Source: Aquabacterium sp. A7-Y
GTDB taxonomy: Bacteria; Pseudomonadota; Gammaproteobacteria; Burkholderiales; Burkholderiaceae_C
DNA: 64,000 bases
Assembly: GCF_026153205.1 (NCBI RefSeq)
Contig: NZ_JAPFBW010000008.1
Coordinates: 153,072 to 217,071 of the forward strand
Direction: 5' to 3'
Numbering within the stretch: the first letter of the stretch is position 1; each line of letters begins with the position of its first letter. The notes under the pieces are model-generated. The model did not search any database. It saw nothing but the letters and a program-made list of their open reading frames with translations, and had not been told where the DNA came from. A program made the position numbers and the translations under genes. Positions 7,756-16,946 of this stretch are shown piece by piece.

Positions 7756-8774
7756 TGTCGCTGCCCTGCCATCTCGCTTTCGACGTTCACGAAGCCAGCC
7801 AGGTCGGCGAAGCCAGGCGCGCGGCCGTGCGCCTGGCCGAAAGCCTGGGCTTCGACGAGGTGGCAGCCGGGCGCGTCGCTCTGGTCGCAACCGAGCTCGG
7901 CACCAACCTCGTCCGCCATGCCGAGCGAGGGCAGCTGCTGCTGGCGCCGGTGACGGCCGACGACGGCGACGCGTGGGTGGAGTTGCTGTCGCTCGACCAC
8001 GGGCCGGGCATCGCCGACCTGCCGGCCTGCATGAGGGACGGCTATTCCACGGGCGGGACGCCGGGCAACGGCCTGGGGGCGGTGCGCCGCCTCGCCGACG
8101 AGTTCGACATGTACTCCGAGGTGCCGGCCGGCACCGTCATCCTGGCCCGCGTGGCCCGGCACGCCGGTGCGGCGCGGCCCGCGCCCGCCTTTTCGGTCGG
8201 CGCCGTGGCGCTCGCGGCGCCCGGCGAGACGGTGAGCGGCGATGCCTGGGGCCTGGTGCAGGACGGCGAGCAGGCGGCCTTGCTGGTGGCCGACGGACTG
8301 GGCCACGGCCCCGAGGCGGGGACTGCGGCCGAAGCCGCGGTTGCGGCATTCGGGAGCGGGCCCTTCGAGGCTCCCAGCCGGGTGCTGGAGCGGGTGCACC
8401 AGGCCCTGCGGTCGACCCGCGGCGCGGCCGTCGCCCTGGTTCACGTCGACGCCGGGCAGAAGTCGTTGATCCACTGCGGCGCGGGCAATATCGCCGGCCG
8501 CCTGATCTCGGGGGTCGAAGACCGCTCGCTGGTCTCCCAGCACGGCACCGCCGGCCTCCAGATCCGCCGCCTGCAGGATCTGCGCTACGACTGGCCGGAG
8601 CACACCCTGATCGTGCTGCACTCGGACGGGATCACGACCCGCTGGAACCTGGACAACTCGAAGGGGCTGCTGCAGCGCCACCCGGCGCTGGTCGCCGCCT
8701 GGCTGATGCGCGACCAGCGCCGCGGCCGCGACGACGCCACCGTGGTGGTCCTCAAACGCGGGAGCCCCCGATGA
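7755..8774 (+). CDS. ATPase-SpoIIE phosphatase fusion (RsbT/RsbW-like + RsbX-like)
   Basis: A 339-residue two-domain protein. Residues 1 to about 130 form a second GHKL ATPase (ATELGTNLVRHA, DHGPGIADL, GNGLGAVRRLADEF). About 140-335 form a PP2C/SpoIIE-type phosphatase (VSGDAWG, VADGLGHG, HSDGITTRW, RGRDDATVVV). The phosphatase half is expected to reset phosphorylated RsbS/RsbR, the RsbX role; the kinase half may act on another STAS protein. The ATG at 7755 overlaps the rsbT stop (TGATG). A GTG nine bases earlier is possible but unnecessary. It is coupled to the next gene by ATGA. Confidence 0.9.
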   Translation: MSLPCHLAFDVHEASQVGEARRAAVRLAESLGFDEVAAGRVALVATELGTNLVRHAERGQLLLAPVTADDGDAWVELLSLDHGPGIADLPACMRDGYSTGGTPGNGLGAVRRLADEFDMYSEVPAGTVILARVARHAGAARPAPAFSVGAVALAAPGETVSGDAWGLVQDGEQAALLVADGLGHGPEAGTAAEAAVAAFGSGPFEAPSRVLERVHQALRSTRGAAVALVHVDAGQKSLIHCGAGNIAGRLISGVEDRSLVSQHGTAGLQIRRLQDLRYDWPEHTLIVLHSDGITTRWNLDNSKGLLQRHPALVAAWLMRDQRRGRDDATVVVLKRGSPR

Positions 8775-9679
8775 GCCTGGACGCCGCCGATCCTCCCCAA
8801 GCCGAGCCGGCGCCGGGCTCGCTGCAAGCCCTGCTCGACGCCAGAAGCGCCGAGCTCGAGGCCCTGCGCGCCGAACTCGAGGAAACCAACCGCGGCGTGC
8901 TGGCCCTGTATGCCGAGCTGGATTCGCAGGCGCAGGAGCTACGCCATGCCACCGAGCTGAAGAGCCGCTTCCTGGCCTACATGAGCCACGAGTTCCGCAC
9001 CCCGATCGGCTCCATCCGCAGCATCGCGCGACTGCTGATGGACCGCATCGACGGGCCGCTGACACCACAGCAGGAAACCCAGGTGCGCTTCATCCAGGAG
9101 ACCTCGGCCGAGTTCTCCGAGATGGTCGATGACCTGCTGGACCTGGCCAAGGTCGAGGCCGGGCGGGTCGAGATCTCCCCGGCCTGGTTCGAGATGGTCG
9201 ACCTGTTCTCGGCCTTGCGCGGCATGTTCAAGCCGGTGCTGACGAACCCGGAGGTGGTGATGGTGTTCGAGGAGCCGCAGGACGTGCCGCCCTTGTTCAA
9301 CGACGACCGCAAGCTGGCGCAGATCCTGCGCAACTTCGTCTCCAACGCGCTCAAGTTCACGCAGCGGGGTGAGGTGCGCGTCTCCGCGGTCCGCAACGCG
9401 GACGACAGCGTCACCTTCGCCGTCTCGGACACGGGCATCGGCATCGCGCCGGAGTTCCACCACGCGATCTTCCAGGACTTCACCCAGGTCGATTCGCCGA
9501 TCCAGAAGCGCCTGCGCGGCACCGGCCTCGGCCTGTCGCTCAGCAAGCGCCTGGCGGAGCTGCTGGGCGGCAGCGTGGCGCTGAAAAGCGAGCTGGGCAG
9601 CGGCTCGGTCTTCTCGGTCACGGTGCCGTTGCGACTGCCAACCGCGCAAGACGCCGGCGCGCCGGGAGCGGCAGCGTGA
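8771..9679 (+). CDS. sensor histidine kinase without a membrane or PAS sensor
   Basis: 302 residues: a short coiled coil (about 20-65), HisKA with His73 in FLAYMSHEFRTPIGS, then HATPase_c with DTGIGIAP and GTGLGLSLSKRL boxes. There is no transmembrane segment or recognisable input domain, so the input probably comes by contact with the stressosome proteins encoded just upstream. The ATG overlaps the previous stop by four bases (ATGA), and the next gene overlaps it by GTGA. It is likely the output arm of the RsbRST switch, passing phosphate to the hybrid kinase that follows. Confidence 0.9.
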   Translation: MSLDAADPPQAEPAPGSLQALLDARSAELEALRAELEETNRGVLALYAELDSQAQELRHATELKSRFLAYMSHEFRTPIGSIRSIARLLMDRIDGPLTPQQETQVRFIQETSAEFSEMVDDLLDLAKVEAGRVEISPAWFEMVDLFSALRGMFKPVLTNPEVVMVFEEPQDVPPLFNDDRKLAQILRNFVSNALKFTQRGEVRVSAVRNADDSVTFAVSDTGIGIAPEFHHAIFQDFTQVDSPIQKRLRGTGLGLSLSKRLAELLGGSVALKSELGSGSVFSVTVPLRLPTAQDAGAPGAAA

Positions 9680-11652
9680 TCATGCTCGGAGCGGTTGAGG
9701 CCGGGACCGTCTCCGAGGTGCTGGTGGTCGACGACAACCCGGCGACCCGCTATGCCACGTCGCGCGTGCTGCAGGCGGCCGGCTTCCGCCCCCGCGAGGC
9801 CGCCACCGGGGGCGAGGCGCTCACGCTTGCGGACGCCGGCACCGCCGCCGTGGTGCTGGACGTGCACCTGCCCGACACCGACGGCTTCGAGGTCTGCCGG
9901 ACCCTGCGCAACCGTCCCGAGACGGCGCGCGTGCCGGTGATCTACCTGTCGGCGGCCTATGTGCGTGACCACGACAAGGTGCGCGGCCTGGATTCGGGGG
10001 CCGACGCCTACATGACCCATCCGGCCGAGCCCGCCCTGCTGGTCGCGACCGTGCAGGCACTGGTGCGGGCGCGCCGCGCCGAGGACGGCATGCGCCGCAG
10101 CGAGGCGCGTTTCCGGGCCATCTACGACCAGGCGCTCAGCGGCATCTGCCTGATCGACACCACGGGGTGTTTCGTCGACGTGAACCCGGCGATGCTGGCA
10201 ATGCTGCACCGCCGGCACGACGAGGTGGTGGGACGCCGCGTGCCCGACTTCGCGCCGCCCGAGTGGCAGGCGCGCATCGCCGGCTATCTCGACAAGAGCC
10301 GGGAGGGTGTGTGGCGGGGCGACTTCCCGCTGCTGGATGCCGAGGGCCGGCTGGTGCACCTGGAGTGGAGCCTGTCGGCCCACGTGGAGCGCGGCGTCAG
10401 CATGGCGATCGCCAGCAACATCTCCGAGCGCGTGGCGCTGGCCCAGCAGCGCGAGCAGCTGCTGGAGCGCGAGCAGGCCGCGCGCGCAGCGGCCGAACGG
10501 GTGAGCCGGTCCAAGGACGAATTCATCGCGGTGCTCTCGCACGAGCTGCGCACGCCACTGAACGCGATCCTCGGCTGGGTGCATGTGCTCAAGCGTGCCG
10601 GCGCCGCCGCGGACCTGCCGCGCGGGCTGGAGGCGATCGAGCGCAACGCCAAGACGCAGACGCGGCTGATCTCCGACATCCTCGACATGTCGCGCATGGA
10701 CCTGGGCAAGCTGCGCCTGGAGCTGGAAACGGTGGACGTCGAGGAACTGGTCCGCTCGGCCGTCGGTGCGCTCGCGGCGTCGATGCGGGACAAATCCCTG
10801 GAGGTGTGCATCACGTCGTCCGGCACTCTGGCGCCGGTGCTCGCCGACCCGGCGCGGCTGCAGCAGGTGGTGTGGAACCTGATGACCAACGCGATCAAGT
10901 TCTCGCGCGCCGGCGGCCCCATCCACGTCACGCTGGCGCAGGACGGCGCCTGTCTGATCCTGTCGGTGCGCGACGAGGGCCAGGGCATACGGCCCGAGTT
11001 CCTGCCCTATCTGTTCGACCGCTTCACGCAGAGCGATTCGGCCAGCAACCGCTACCACGGCGGTCTGGGCCTCGGTCTGTCCATCGTCAAGCACCTGGTG
11101 GAGCTGCATGCCGGCAGCGTGAGCGCGACCAGCGAGGGCGAGGGACGCGGGGCGACCTTCACCGTCCGGCTGCCGTCGGCGGCGTCCGTGACCTCGGGCC
11201 GGGGTGTCCGACCATGGCCCGCGCAAGCGCCCGCCGACGCCCCCGACAGCGCGCTGATGAGCGAGGACCTGAGCGGCCTGACCGTGCTGGCCGTGGAAGA
11301 CGACCCCGACGCGCGCGAGATGCTGGGCGTCATCCTGGGCGACCGGGGCGCGCGCGTGGTCGCGGCGACGGGCTACGCCGATGCACTGCACCGCCTGCAG
11401 ACCCTGATGGCCGACGTGCTCGTCAGCGACATCGGCATGCCGGGCCAGGATGGCTATGCGCTCATCCGCGAGGTCAGACGCCGCGAACAGCCGGGCGGCC
11501 CGCGCCTGCCCGCGATTGCGCTGACCGCCTTCTCGCGCCCACAGGACCGCCAGACGGCCTTGGCCGCAGGCTTCGACGCGCATTGCGCGAAGCCCCTGCG
11601 GCCGCATGAGCTGATCGCGGCCATCCTGAGGGTCATCGGGACCTCGGTCTGA
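9676..11652 (+). CDS. hybrid sensor kinase REC-PAS-HisKA-HATPase-REC
   Basis: A 658-residue cytoplasmic multidomain kinase. The first receiver (about 12-130) has acidic Asp19/Asp20 and phospho-acceptor Asp62. PAS follows (about 140-258), then a coiled coil, HisKA with His289 (SHELRTPLN), HATPase (about 390-500; DEGQGI and GLGLGLSIVKHL), and a second receiver (about 533-652) with Asp585 and Lys639. In the first receiver the usual switch lysine is replaced by His115 (YMTHPAE). A GTG start overlaps the preceding stop. It is the terminal gene of the stressosome operon and probably integrates its output. Confidence 0.9.
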   Translation: MIMLGAVEAGTVSEVLVVDDNPATRYATSRVLQAAGFRPREAATGGEALTLADAGTAAVVLDVHLPDTDGFEVCRTLRNRPETARVPVIYLSAAYVRDHDKVRGLDSGADAYMTHPAEPALLVATVQALVRARRAEDGMRRSEARFRAIYDQALSGICLIDTTGCFVDVNPAMLAMLHRRHDEVVGRRVPDFAPPEWQARIAGYLDKSREGVWRGDFPLLDAEGRLVHLEWSLSAHVERGVSMAIASNISERVALAQQREQLLEREQAARAAAERVSRSKDEFIAVLSHELRTPLNAILGWVHVLKRAGAAADLPRGLEAIERNAKTQTRLISDILDMSRMDLGKLRLELETVDVEELVRSAVGALAASMRDKSLEVCITSSGTLAPVLADPARLQQVVWNLMTNAIKFSRAGGPIHVTLAQDGACLILSVRDEGQGIRPEFLPYLFDRFTQSDSASNRYHGGLGLGLSIVKHLVELHAGSVSATSEGEGRGATFTVRLPSAASVTSGRGVRPWPAQAPADAPDSALMSEDLSGLTVLAVEDDPDAREMLGVILGDRGARVVAATGYADALHRLQTLMADVLVSDIGMPGQDGYALIREVRRREQPGGPRLPAIALTAFSRPQDRQTALAAGFDAHCAKPLRPHELIAAILRVIGTSV

Positions 11653-11703
11653 GAGCTGCGCGATGGGTGAACCGCCCGGTATTCGCTGCGGCACCCAAGC
11701 CAG

Positions 11704-11737
11704 CCCGATCCCGGCGAGAGACACAGCCGGGGTCGGG
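11704..11737 (+). terminator. GC-rich hairpin after the stressosome operon
   Basis: A 12-bp stem, CCCGATCCCGGC/GCCGGGGTCGGG with one G-T pair and a 10-base loop, lies 51 bases beyond the hybrid-kinase stop. It has no U-tract, so termination is inferred from position and stem strength only. Confidence 0.35.
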
Positions 11738-11823
11738 CCCGGCGAAGGCTCGCAAGCGGGCTAGGCAGGCAGCCGCCGCTGGTCCATCATGGCGCGCGCA
11801 CCCTAAACACCAGGAGCCCGCCG

Positions 11824-13329
11824 ATGCCCTCGCCCTCCACCCCGGCCTACAACACCCTGGAACGGCTGCAGCAGCGGCTGCACCGCCTTCGGCACCTGCA
11901 GTCCATCGCGCACTGGGACCAGGCTTGCAACATGCCGCCCAAGGGCAGCGAAGCGCGGGGCGCGGCCCTGGCGGAGATCGCAAGCTTGCTGCACGGGCTC
12001 GGCACCGAGCCCCGCCTGAAGGACGACATGGCGCGGGCCGCCCAGGAGCCGCTGGACGAACTGCAGCGAGCCAACCTGCGTGAGATCGAGCGCGCCTGGC
12101 AGCGCGCCACCGCCCTCCCCGACGAGCTGGTGCAGGCCCGCTCGCTGGCGGCCTCGCGTTGTGAACACGAATGGCGTCGGCAACGCCCGGCCAACGACTG
12201 GACCGGCTTCCTGGAGAACTTCCGCCCGGTGCTGCGGCTGGCCCGCCAGGAAGCGCAGCTGCTCTCGGCGCAATCCGGGCTGTCGCCGTACGACACGCTG
12301 CTGGACACCTACGAGCCCGGCATGCGAGCCAGCAGCGTCGAAGCCTGGTTCGCCGATCTCAAGAGCTGGCTGCCGGCCCTGATCGCCCGCGTCGCCTCGG
12401 CGCAGGCCGGCCAGCCCGTCATCGCACCCCAGGGGCCCTTCCCGCGCGAGGCTCAACGGGCCCTGAGCGAGGAGGTGATGAGCCTGCTCGGCTTCGACTT
12501 CGAGGCCGGCCGACTGGACGAGAGCACCCACCCCTTCTCGGGCGGCGTGCCGGAGGACGTGCGCCTCACGACCCGCTACCGCGAGGACAATTTCGTGCAG
12601 AGCCTGATGGCAACCATCCACGAGACCGGCCACGCGCGCTACGAGCAGAACCTGCCACGCGCAGGGCTCGGCCAGCCGGTGGCCCAGGCGCGCTCGATGG
12701 CGATCCACGAAAGCCAGAGCCTGACCTTCGAGATGCAGCTGGCGCGCAGCCGGCCCTTCGCCGAGCAGCTGTCGCCGCTGCTGATGCGCCACTTCGGTGC
12801 CCAGGCTGCCTTCGAGGCCGGCAACCTGCACCGCCTGCTGACCCGCGTGTCGCCCGGTTTCATCCGCGTCAACGCCGATGAAGTCAGCTATCCCGCCCAC
12901 GTGATCCTGCGCTTCGAGATCGAGCGCGCGCTGATCGAGGGCGACGCCGAGGCCGAGGACATCCCGGGACTGTGGGACGAGAAGATGGCGGCCTACCTGG
13001 GCCTGGACACGCGCGGCAATTTCCGCGACGGCTGCATGCAGGACGTGCATTGGGCGGAGGGCCTGTTCGGCTACTTCCCCTGCTACACGCTGGGCGCGAT
13101 GTACGCCGCGCAGTGGTTCGCGACGATGCGCCGCCAGATGCCCGACCTCGACGACCGCATCGCCCGCGGCGAACTGCAGGGTGTCTTCGACTGGCTGCGT
13201 GAGCACATCTGGCAGCAGGGCAGCCGCTGGACCACCGACGAGCTGGCGCAACGCGCGAGCGGCGAGGCGCTCAACCCGGCGTTTTTCCGGGCCCACCTGC
13301 AGGGGCGTTACCTGGCCGGCCCGGCCTGA
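11824..13329 (+). CDS. M32 family carboxypeptidase (carboxypeptidase Taq)
   Basis: A 501-residue cytoplasmic zinc carboxypeptidase. HETGH (266-270) supplies two zinc ligands and the general base, and Glu296 in SMAIHESQS is the third ligand. Family signatures DVRLTTRY, NADEVSYPAHVILRFEIE and LGAMYAAQ are all present and the length is typical of M32. It removes C-terminal residues from peptides with broad specificity. The ATG at 11824 follows CCAGGAGCCCGCCG. Its end overlaps the convergent hybrid kinase by 22 bases. Confidence 0.95.
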   Translation: MPSPSTPAYNTLERLQQRLHRLRHLQSIAHWDQACNMPPKGSEARGAALAEIASLLHGLGTEPRLKDDMARAAQEPLDELQRANLREIERAWQRATALPDELVQARSLAASRCEHEWRRQRPANDWTGFLENFRPVLRLARQEAQLLSAQSGLSPYDTLLDTYEPGMRASSVEAWFADLKSWLPALIARVASAQAGQPVIAPQGPFPREAQRALSEEVMSLLGFDFEAGRLDESTHPFSGGVPEDVRLTTRYREDNFVQSLMATIHETGHARYEQNLPRAGLGQPVAQARSMAIHESQSLTFEMQLARSRPFAEQLSPLLMRHFGAQAAFEAGNLHRLLTRVSPGFIRVNADEVSYPAHVILRFEIERALIEGDAEAEDIPGLWDEKMAAYLGLDTRGNFRDGCMQDVHWAEGLFGYFPCYTLGAMYAAQWFATMRRQMPDLDDRIARGELQGVFDWLREHIWQQGSRWTTDELAQRASGEALNPAFFRAHLQGRYLAGPA

Positions 13330-15389
13330 GACGATCCGGCGCGGCCCGGCGTCGCGAACAGAGCCTGCAGCGTGTCGGTGTCCACCGGCTTGGTCCAGTG
13401 CTCGTCGAAGCCGGCGGCCACGGCCTGCCGCCGATCCTCCGCCTGGCCCCAGCCGGTCAGCGCAATCAAGGTCATGCCTCGGCCCCAGTCGGCGCGGCGG
13501 ATCTCGCTGGCCACCTGGTAGCCGTTGCGCCCCGGCATGCCGATGTCGAGGATGGCGATGTCGGGACGCAACTGCTCGGCCAGGGCGAGCGCCTCGTTGC
13601 CGGTGCTGGCGGTATGCACCTCGTGACCGTCCAGTTCGAGCAGCGCGGCCAGGGTCGTGCTGGCATCGTGGTTGTCGTCGGCGATCAGGACCTTGCGCCG
13701 CAGCGCGGCTTGGCCCTGGGGCGCCTCGGGCTGCCCGCCCTCCAGCGATTCGGTCTGCATCCATGGCAGGTGCACGACAAATTCGGCACCGCGGCCCAGC
13801 CCGTCGCTGTGCGCCTCGATGCTGCCGCCGTGCATCTCCACCAGACCCTTGCTCAGCGCCAGGCCGATGCCCAGACCGCCCTCGGCACGCTGCAGCGCCG
13901 AGGAGACCTGCGAGAACATCTGGAAGAGGGTCTGCAGCGACTCCTGCGCCACGCCGATGCCGTTGTCGCGCACACGGATCGCGACGGCACCCGGCCGGGC
14001 TTGCGCCTGCACCTCGATGGCGCCACCGTCGTCCATGTATTTCGCGGCATTGGACAGAAGATTGGACAGCACCTGGGCCAGCCGCAGCGGGTCGGCCGTC
14101 AGGACCACCGGCTCGGCAGGCAGGGTGACGCTGAGGCGGTGTCGCTTGGCCTCGATCAGCGGCTGAGCGGTCTCGACGGCCGATGCGACCACCGAGGACA
14201 GGGCCACCGGCTCCATGCGCAACTCCAGGCGCCCCCGCGAGATGCGGGCCACGTCGAGCAGGTCGTCGAGCAGCAGGGCCATGTGGGTGGCTTGCCGGTC
14301 GATCACGTCGATGGCCCAGTGGTGCTGGGCCGCCGTGAGTCCCGGCGTCTTGACCAGTTTGGCCGACTGCCGGATGGGGGCGAGCGGGTTGCGCAGCTCG
14401 TGCGCCAGCGTGGCGAGGAACTCGTCCTTGCGACGGTCGCCTTCCTTGAGGGCCTCGACGGCGCGTACCTGCTCGGTCACGTCGTGGCCCTGCGCGAAGA
14501 TGCCGCTGACCCGGCCGTGGACATCGAACACCGGCTGGTAGACCAGGTCCACGAAGGCCTCCGACAAGGGGCCGCCGGGCTCTTTCTGCAATATCAGGCG
14601 CAGGCCGCGGCCGATGAATGGCTCCCCCTCGCGGTAGACCCGCTCCAGGATTTCAATGAAACCCTGGCTGCGCACCTCGGGCAAGGCCTCGAAAGCCGGG
14701 CGGCCTTCGATCGGCCGGTGCCCCACCAGCTGGTAGTAGGCGCGGTTGACCATCTCGAACACGAAGTCCGGCCCGCGCAGCACCGCCACAAAGCCGGGTG
14801 CGTTGTCGAACCAGCCCTGCAGCGTCGTGACGGTGCCCTGCGCCCGCTGGAGCAAGGCATCCCGCTCGCGCTCGACGCGCACGCGGGGGGTTTCTTCGCT
14901 GCAGGCGCAGAACAGCCCGCCGATGCCGCCCTGGTCGTCGTAGACCGGGCTGTAGGACCAGGTGAAGTAGGTCTCCTCGGTGAAGTCGTTGCGCTCCATG
15001 ACCAGCAGCACCCGCTCGTTCCAGGTGGCCCGGCCGTGTTGCATCACCTCGTCGACCTGGGGCCCGAGAACCGGCCAGATCTCGTTCCAGATCTCGCGCG
15101 CTCGGCCGCCGAAGGCTTGCGGATGGCGCTTGCCCAGCACCGGGATGTAGGCGTCGTTGTAAATGTTCACCAGCTCGCTGCCCCACCAGACGAACATCGG
15201 GAAACGCGAGTTGAGCGCGATGCTGACGGCGATGCGCAGGCTCTGCGGCCAGACCTCGACGGGACCGAGCGGCGTCGCCGACCAATCCATCTCGTGGAAC
15301 AGCCGGCCGATCTCGGTGTCCGGCACGGAACCCTGGCTGGCCGCCGGCGCAAAAAGCAGGGGATGAGGGGTTTTCGGCGGGGCGGTCAT
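13308..15389 (-). CDS. PAS-containing hybrid histidine kinase with C-terminal receiver
   Basis: A 693-residue soluble kinase. Two PAS-like sensor regions (about 25-170 and 190-310, the second ending GIFAQGHDVTEQVRAVE) are followed by HisKA with His330 (LATLAHELRNPLAPI). Next come HATPase (about 430-543; RDNGIGV and GLGIGLALSKGLVEMHGG) and a receiver (about 565-680) with Asp571/Asp572, Asp615 and Lys667. The architecture matches light/redox PAS hybrid kinases common in Burkholderiales. The start at 15389 has no good ribosome site; the 30 upstream residues look non-coding. No separate response regulator is adjacent. Confidence 0.9.
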   Translation of the reverse strand: MTAPPKTPHPLLFAPAASQGSVPDTEIGRLFHEMDWSATPLGPVEVWPQSLRIAVSIALNSRFPMFVWWGSELVNIYNDAYIPVLGKRHPQAFGGRAREIWNEIWPVLGPQVDEVMQHGRATWNERVLLVMERNDFTEETYFTWSYSPVYDDQGGIGGLFCACSEETPRVRVERERDALLQRAQGTVTTLQGWFDNAPGFVAVLRGPDFVFEMVNRAYYQLVGHRPIEGRPAFEALPEVRSQGFIEILERVYREGEPFIGRGLRLILQKEPGGPLSEAFVDLVYQPVFDVHGRVSGIFAQGHDVTEQVRAVEALKEGDRRKDEFLATLAHELRNPLAPIRQSAKLVKTPGLTAAQHHWAIDVIDRQATHMALLLDDLLDVARISRGRLELRMEPVALSSVVASAVETAQPLIEAKRHRLSVTLPAEPVVLTADPLRLAQVLSNLLSNAAKYMDDGGAIEVQAQARPGAVAIRVRDNGIGVAQESLQTLFQMFSQVSSALQRAEGGLGIGLALSKGLVEMHGGSIEAHSDGLGRGAEFVVHLPWMQTESLEGGQPEAPQGQAALRRKVLIADDNHDASTTLAALLELDGHEVHTASTGNEALALAEQLRPDIAILDIGMPGRNGYQVASEIRRADWGRGMTLIALTGWGQAEDRRQAVAAGFDEHWTKPVDTDTLQALFATPGRAGSSQAGPAR

Positions 15390-15519
15390 GGGACGGGGTG
15401 TCGGATGGAAGATGATCCCCGTCGACTTAGCAAAAAGCCTGCGCGCCGGCGCTGCGCCTTGCACCGGCTGCCCCGCCATCGCAACTGCACCTTCACGGAA
15501 TTCGCTTTAGGAGACGACC

Positions 15520-16173
15520 ATGGTCCTGAACACCGACGAACACCTGCTTTATGGCACGCAAAACAGCGGCAGCGCGGCGATCGAGGCGGCCTTGACGCTG
15601 GCACGGCTGCCTTTCCGCAACGTCGATGCCGCGTCCTGGGCGGCCGAGTCCGACCTCGAGGCGTTGAGGGAGGTGAGCCCGCTGCTGCAAATACCGGCCC
15701 TGCGCTGGCCCGACGGCAGCACGATGACCGAAAGTGCCGCCATCCTGATCGAGTTGGGGCTGCGTCACCCCGACAGCGGGCTCCTGCCCGCCGAGCCGGC
15801 TGCCCGGGCACAGAACATCCGAGGGCTGCTGTATATCGCGACCAACTGCTATGCGGCCGTCGGCATCATGGACTATCCCGAGCGCTGGACCCTGGCCGAA
15901 GGCGACGCCGAGCGGCAACGCCTGAAGCAAGGCACGCAGGCGCGCCTGAGACACCTGTGGGAGCGTTTCGCCGACAGCTTCCCGGCCGACCCCTTCCTGG
16001 GCGGCGAGCAGCCCGGCGCGCTGGACCTGCTGGCGGCCGTGGTGTCCCGGTGGTCGGGCGCCAGGGCCCACCTGCGGGCGGCCCGGCCCGGCTGGGCCGG
16101 CGTGCTGGAGCGCATCGATCAGCATCCGGCGCTGGCACCGGTGTTCGCCCGCCACTGGCCGGCGACGTCCTGA
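15520..16173 (+). CDS. glutathione S-transferase family protein
   Basis: 217 residues with a thioredoxin-like N-terminal half: NSGSAAIEAALTLARLPF, then IPALRWPDGSTMTESAAILIEL, which holds the cis-Pro and the ES glutathione-contact motif. An all-helical C-terminal half follows. The ATG has AGGAGACGACC upstream. The substrate is unknown, and the active-site region lacks an obvious catalytic Cys/Ser in the usual early position (YGTQNSGS). It may therefore be a binding-type or atypical GST. Confidence 0.88.
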   Translation: MVLNTDEHLLYGTQNSGSAAIEAALTLARLPFRNVDAASWAAESDLEALREVSPLLQIPALRWPDGSTMTESAAILIELGLRHPDSGLLPAEPAARAQNIRGLLYIATNCYAAVGIMDYPERWTLAEGDAERQRLKQGTQARLRHLWERFADSFPADPFLGGEQPGALDLLAAVVSRWSGARAHLRAARPGWAGVLERIDQHPALAPVFARHWPATS

Positions 16174-16229
16174 GGCCGTTTCTTGCGCGGCGCTTTACCT
16201 CCTGCGGAAGGCCGGCCTCGCGCCGCGGC

Positions 16230-16499
16230 TCATTCCTCGTAGGGGCGTGAGCTTCTCGGCGCACCGGGCAACTGCCGGTCCAGCGACTCGCGGTAGCGGA
16301 TGCAGCCGCTCAGGAACTGCGGCCAGTCGGGCACCACCGGCAGCGGGTCCGAGGCTTCCGGCAACAGCGCCCACAGCTCGGGATGATGCCAGCACAACTC
16401 GTGGCTGCTGCAGTCCCGGTGGCGGCGGATGCCGTCTCGCAGGCGCTGGACTTCGGCGATCAGTTCCTCGCGACTTCGGGTGTCGAGATCGGTGTCCAT
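16230..16499 (-). CDS. small conserved-type hypothetical protein, 89 aa
   Basis: A soluble 89-residue protein starting MDTDLDTRSREELIAEVQRL, predicted helical, then an invariant-looking CWHHPELWALLPE segment and a WPQFLSGCIRYRESLD helix. AGGAGG lies seven bases before the ATG at 16499. The Cys/His-rich centre could bind metal. I know this only as a type of small hypothetical seen in Burkholderiales. The same frame is open far upstream as a GC-rich antisense frame, which I reject. Confidence 0.75.
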   Translation of the reverse strand: MDTDLDTRSREELIAEVQRLRDGIRRHRDCSSHELCWHHPELWALLPEASDPLPVVPDWPQFLSGCIRYRESLDRQLPGAPRSSRPYEE

Positions 16500-16588
16500 C
16501 GGGCCTCCTGGTGGAGCGCGACGCGGCCGCGCCCAGTTGGTTGTCCCCGCACCTCGACCGCCCCAGGGCGGTCGCCCTCCGGCCGGCC

Positions 16589-16861
16589 TTACTGCGACGC
16601 CGCCGAGGCCGAGGCCGGCTGGGTCGGCAGACCGAGCTTTTTCGCGGTGTGCTGCACCGCCTCGCCGGTCTTCTGGGCGCCACGCTCGATGGCCGCCGCT
16701 GTCTTTTTCGCGCCGTGCACCACCGCCGCTTCGGTCTTCGCCGCGACCGCCGAGGCACCGGCCGCCACCGACTTCGCAGTCTCGGCCGGCCCGGCCTGGA
16801 CCGGTGCCACCGGCAGCGTTGATGTGAACAGAACCATCGCAACAGAAAGTGAATGTTTCAC
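16589..16861 (-). CDS. small secreted Ala/Lys-rich helical protein
   Basis: About 90 residues. The signal peptide (VKHSLSVAMVLFTSTLPVAPVQA) is followed by a long Ala-, Lys- and Thr-rich amphipathic stretch with roughly 11-residue periodicity (AKSVAAGASAVAAKTEAAVVHGAKKTAAA), like LEA or apolipoprotein-type helices. The GTG at 16861 has GGAAAG upstream and begins right at the signal peptide. An ATG at 16897 has no site. It is divergent from the arginase-fold gene. Function unknown. Confidence 0.65.
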   Translation of the reverse strand: MKHSLSVAMVLFTSTLPVAPVQAGPAETAKSVAAGASAVAAKTEAAVVHGAKKTAAAIERGAQKTGEAVQHTAKKLGLPTQPASASAASQ

Positions 16862-16946
16862 GGCGTCTTTCCATGCCTTGGGGTTGCCTGACATCATAGT
16901 CGTGCACCCGCCCGGCGGCCCCCCATTGCTTGCTCCTGCTTTTCAC

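Noticed and set aside
8977..11724. 915-codon open frame on the minus strand opposite the two stressosome-linked kinases
   Set aside because: Gln/His/Arg-rich low-complexity sequence typical of the antisense of GC-rich genes; the plus strand has clear kinase domains.
13398..16250. 950-codon plus-strand frame opposite the PAS hybrid kinase
   Set aside because: No domain, repetitive Val/Gly/Gln/His composition; shadow of the kinase.
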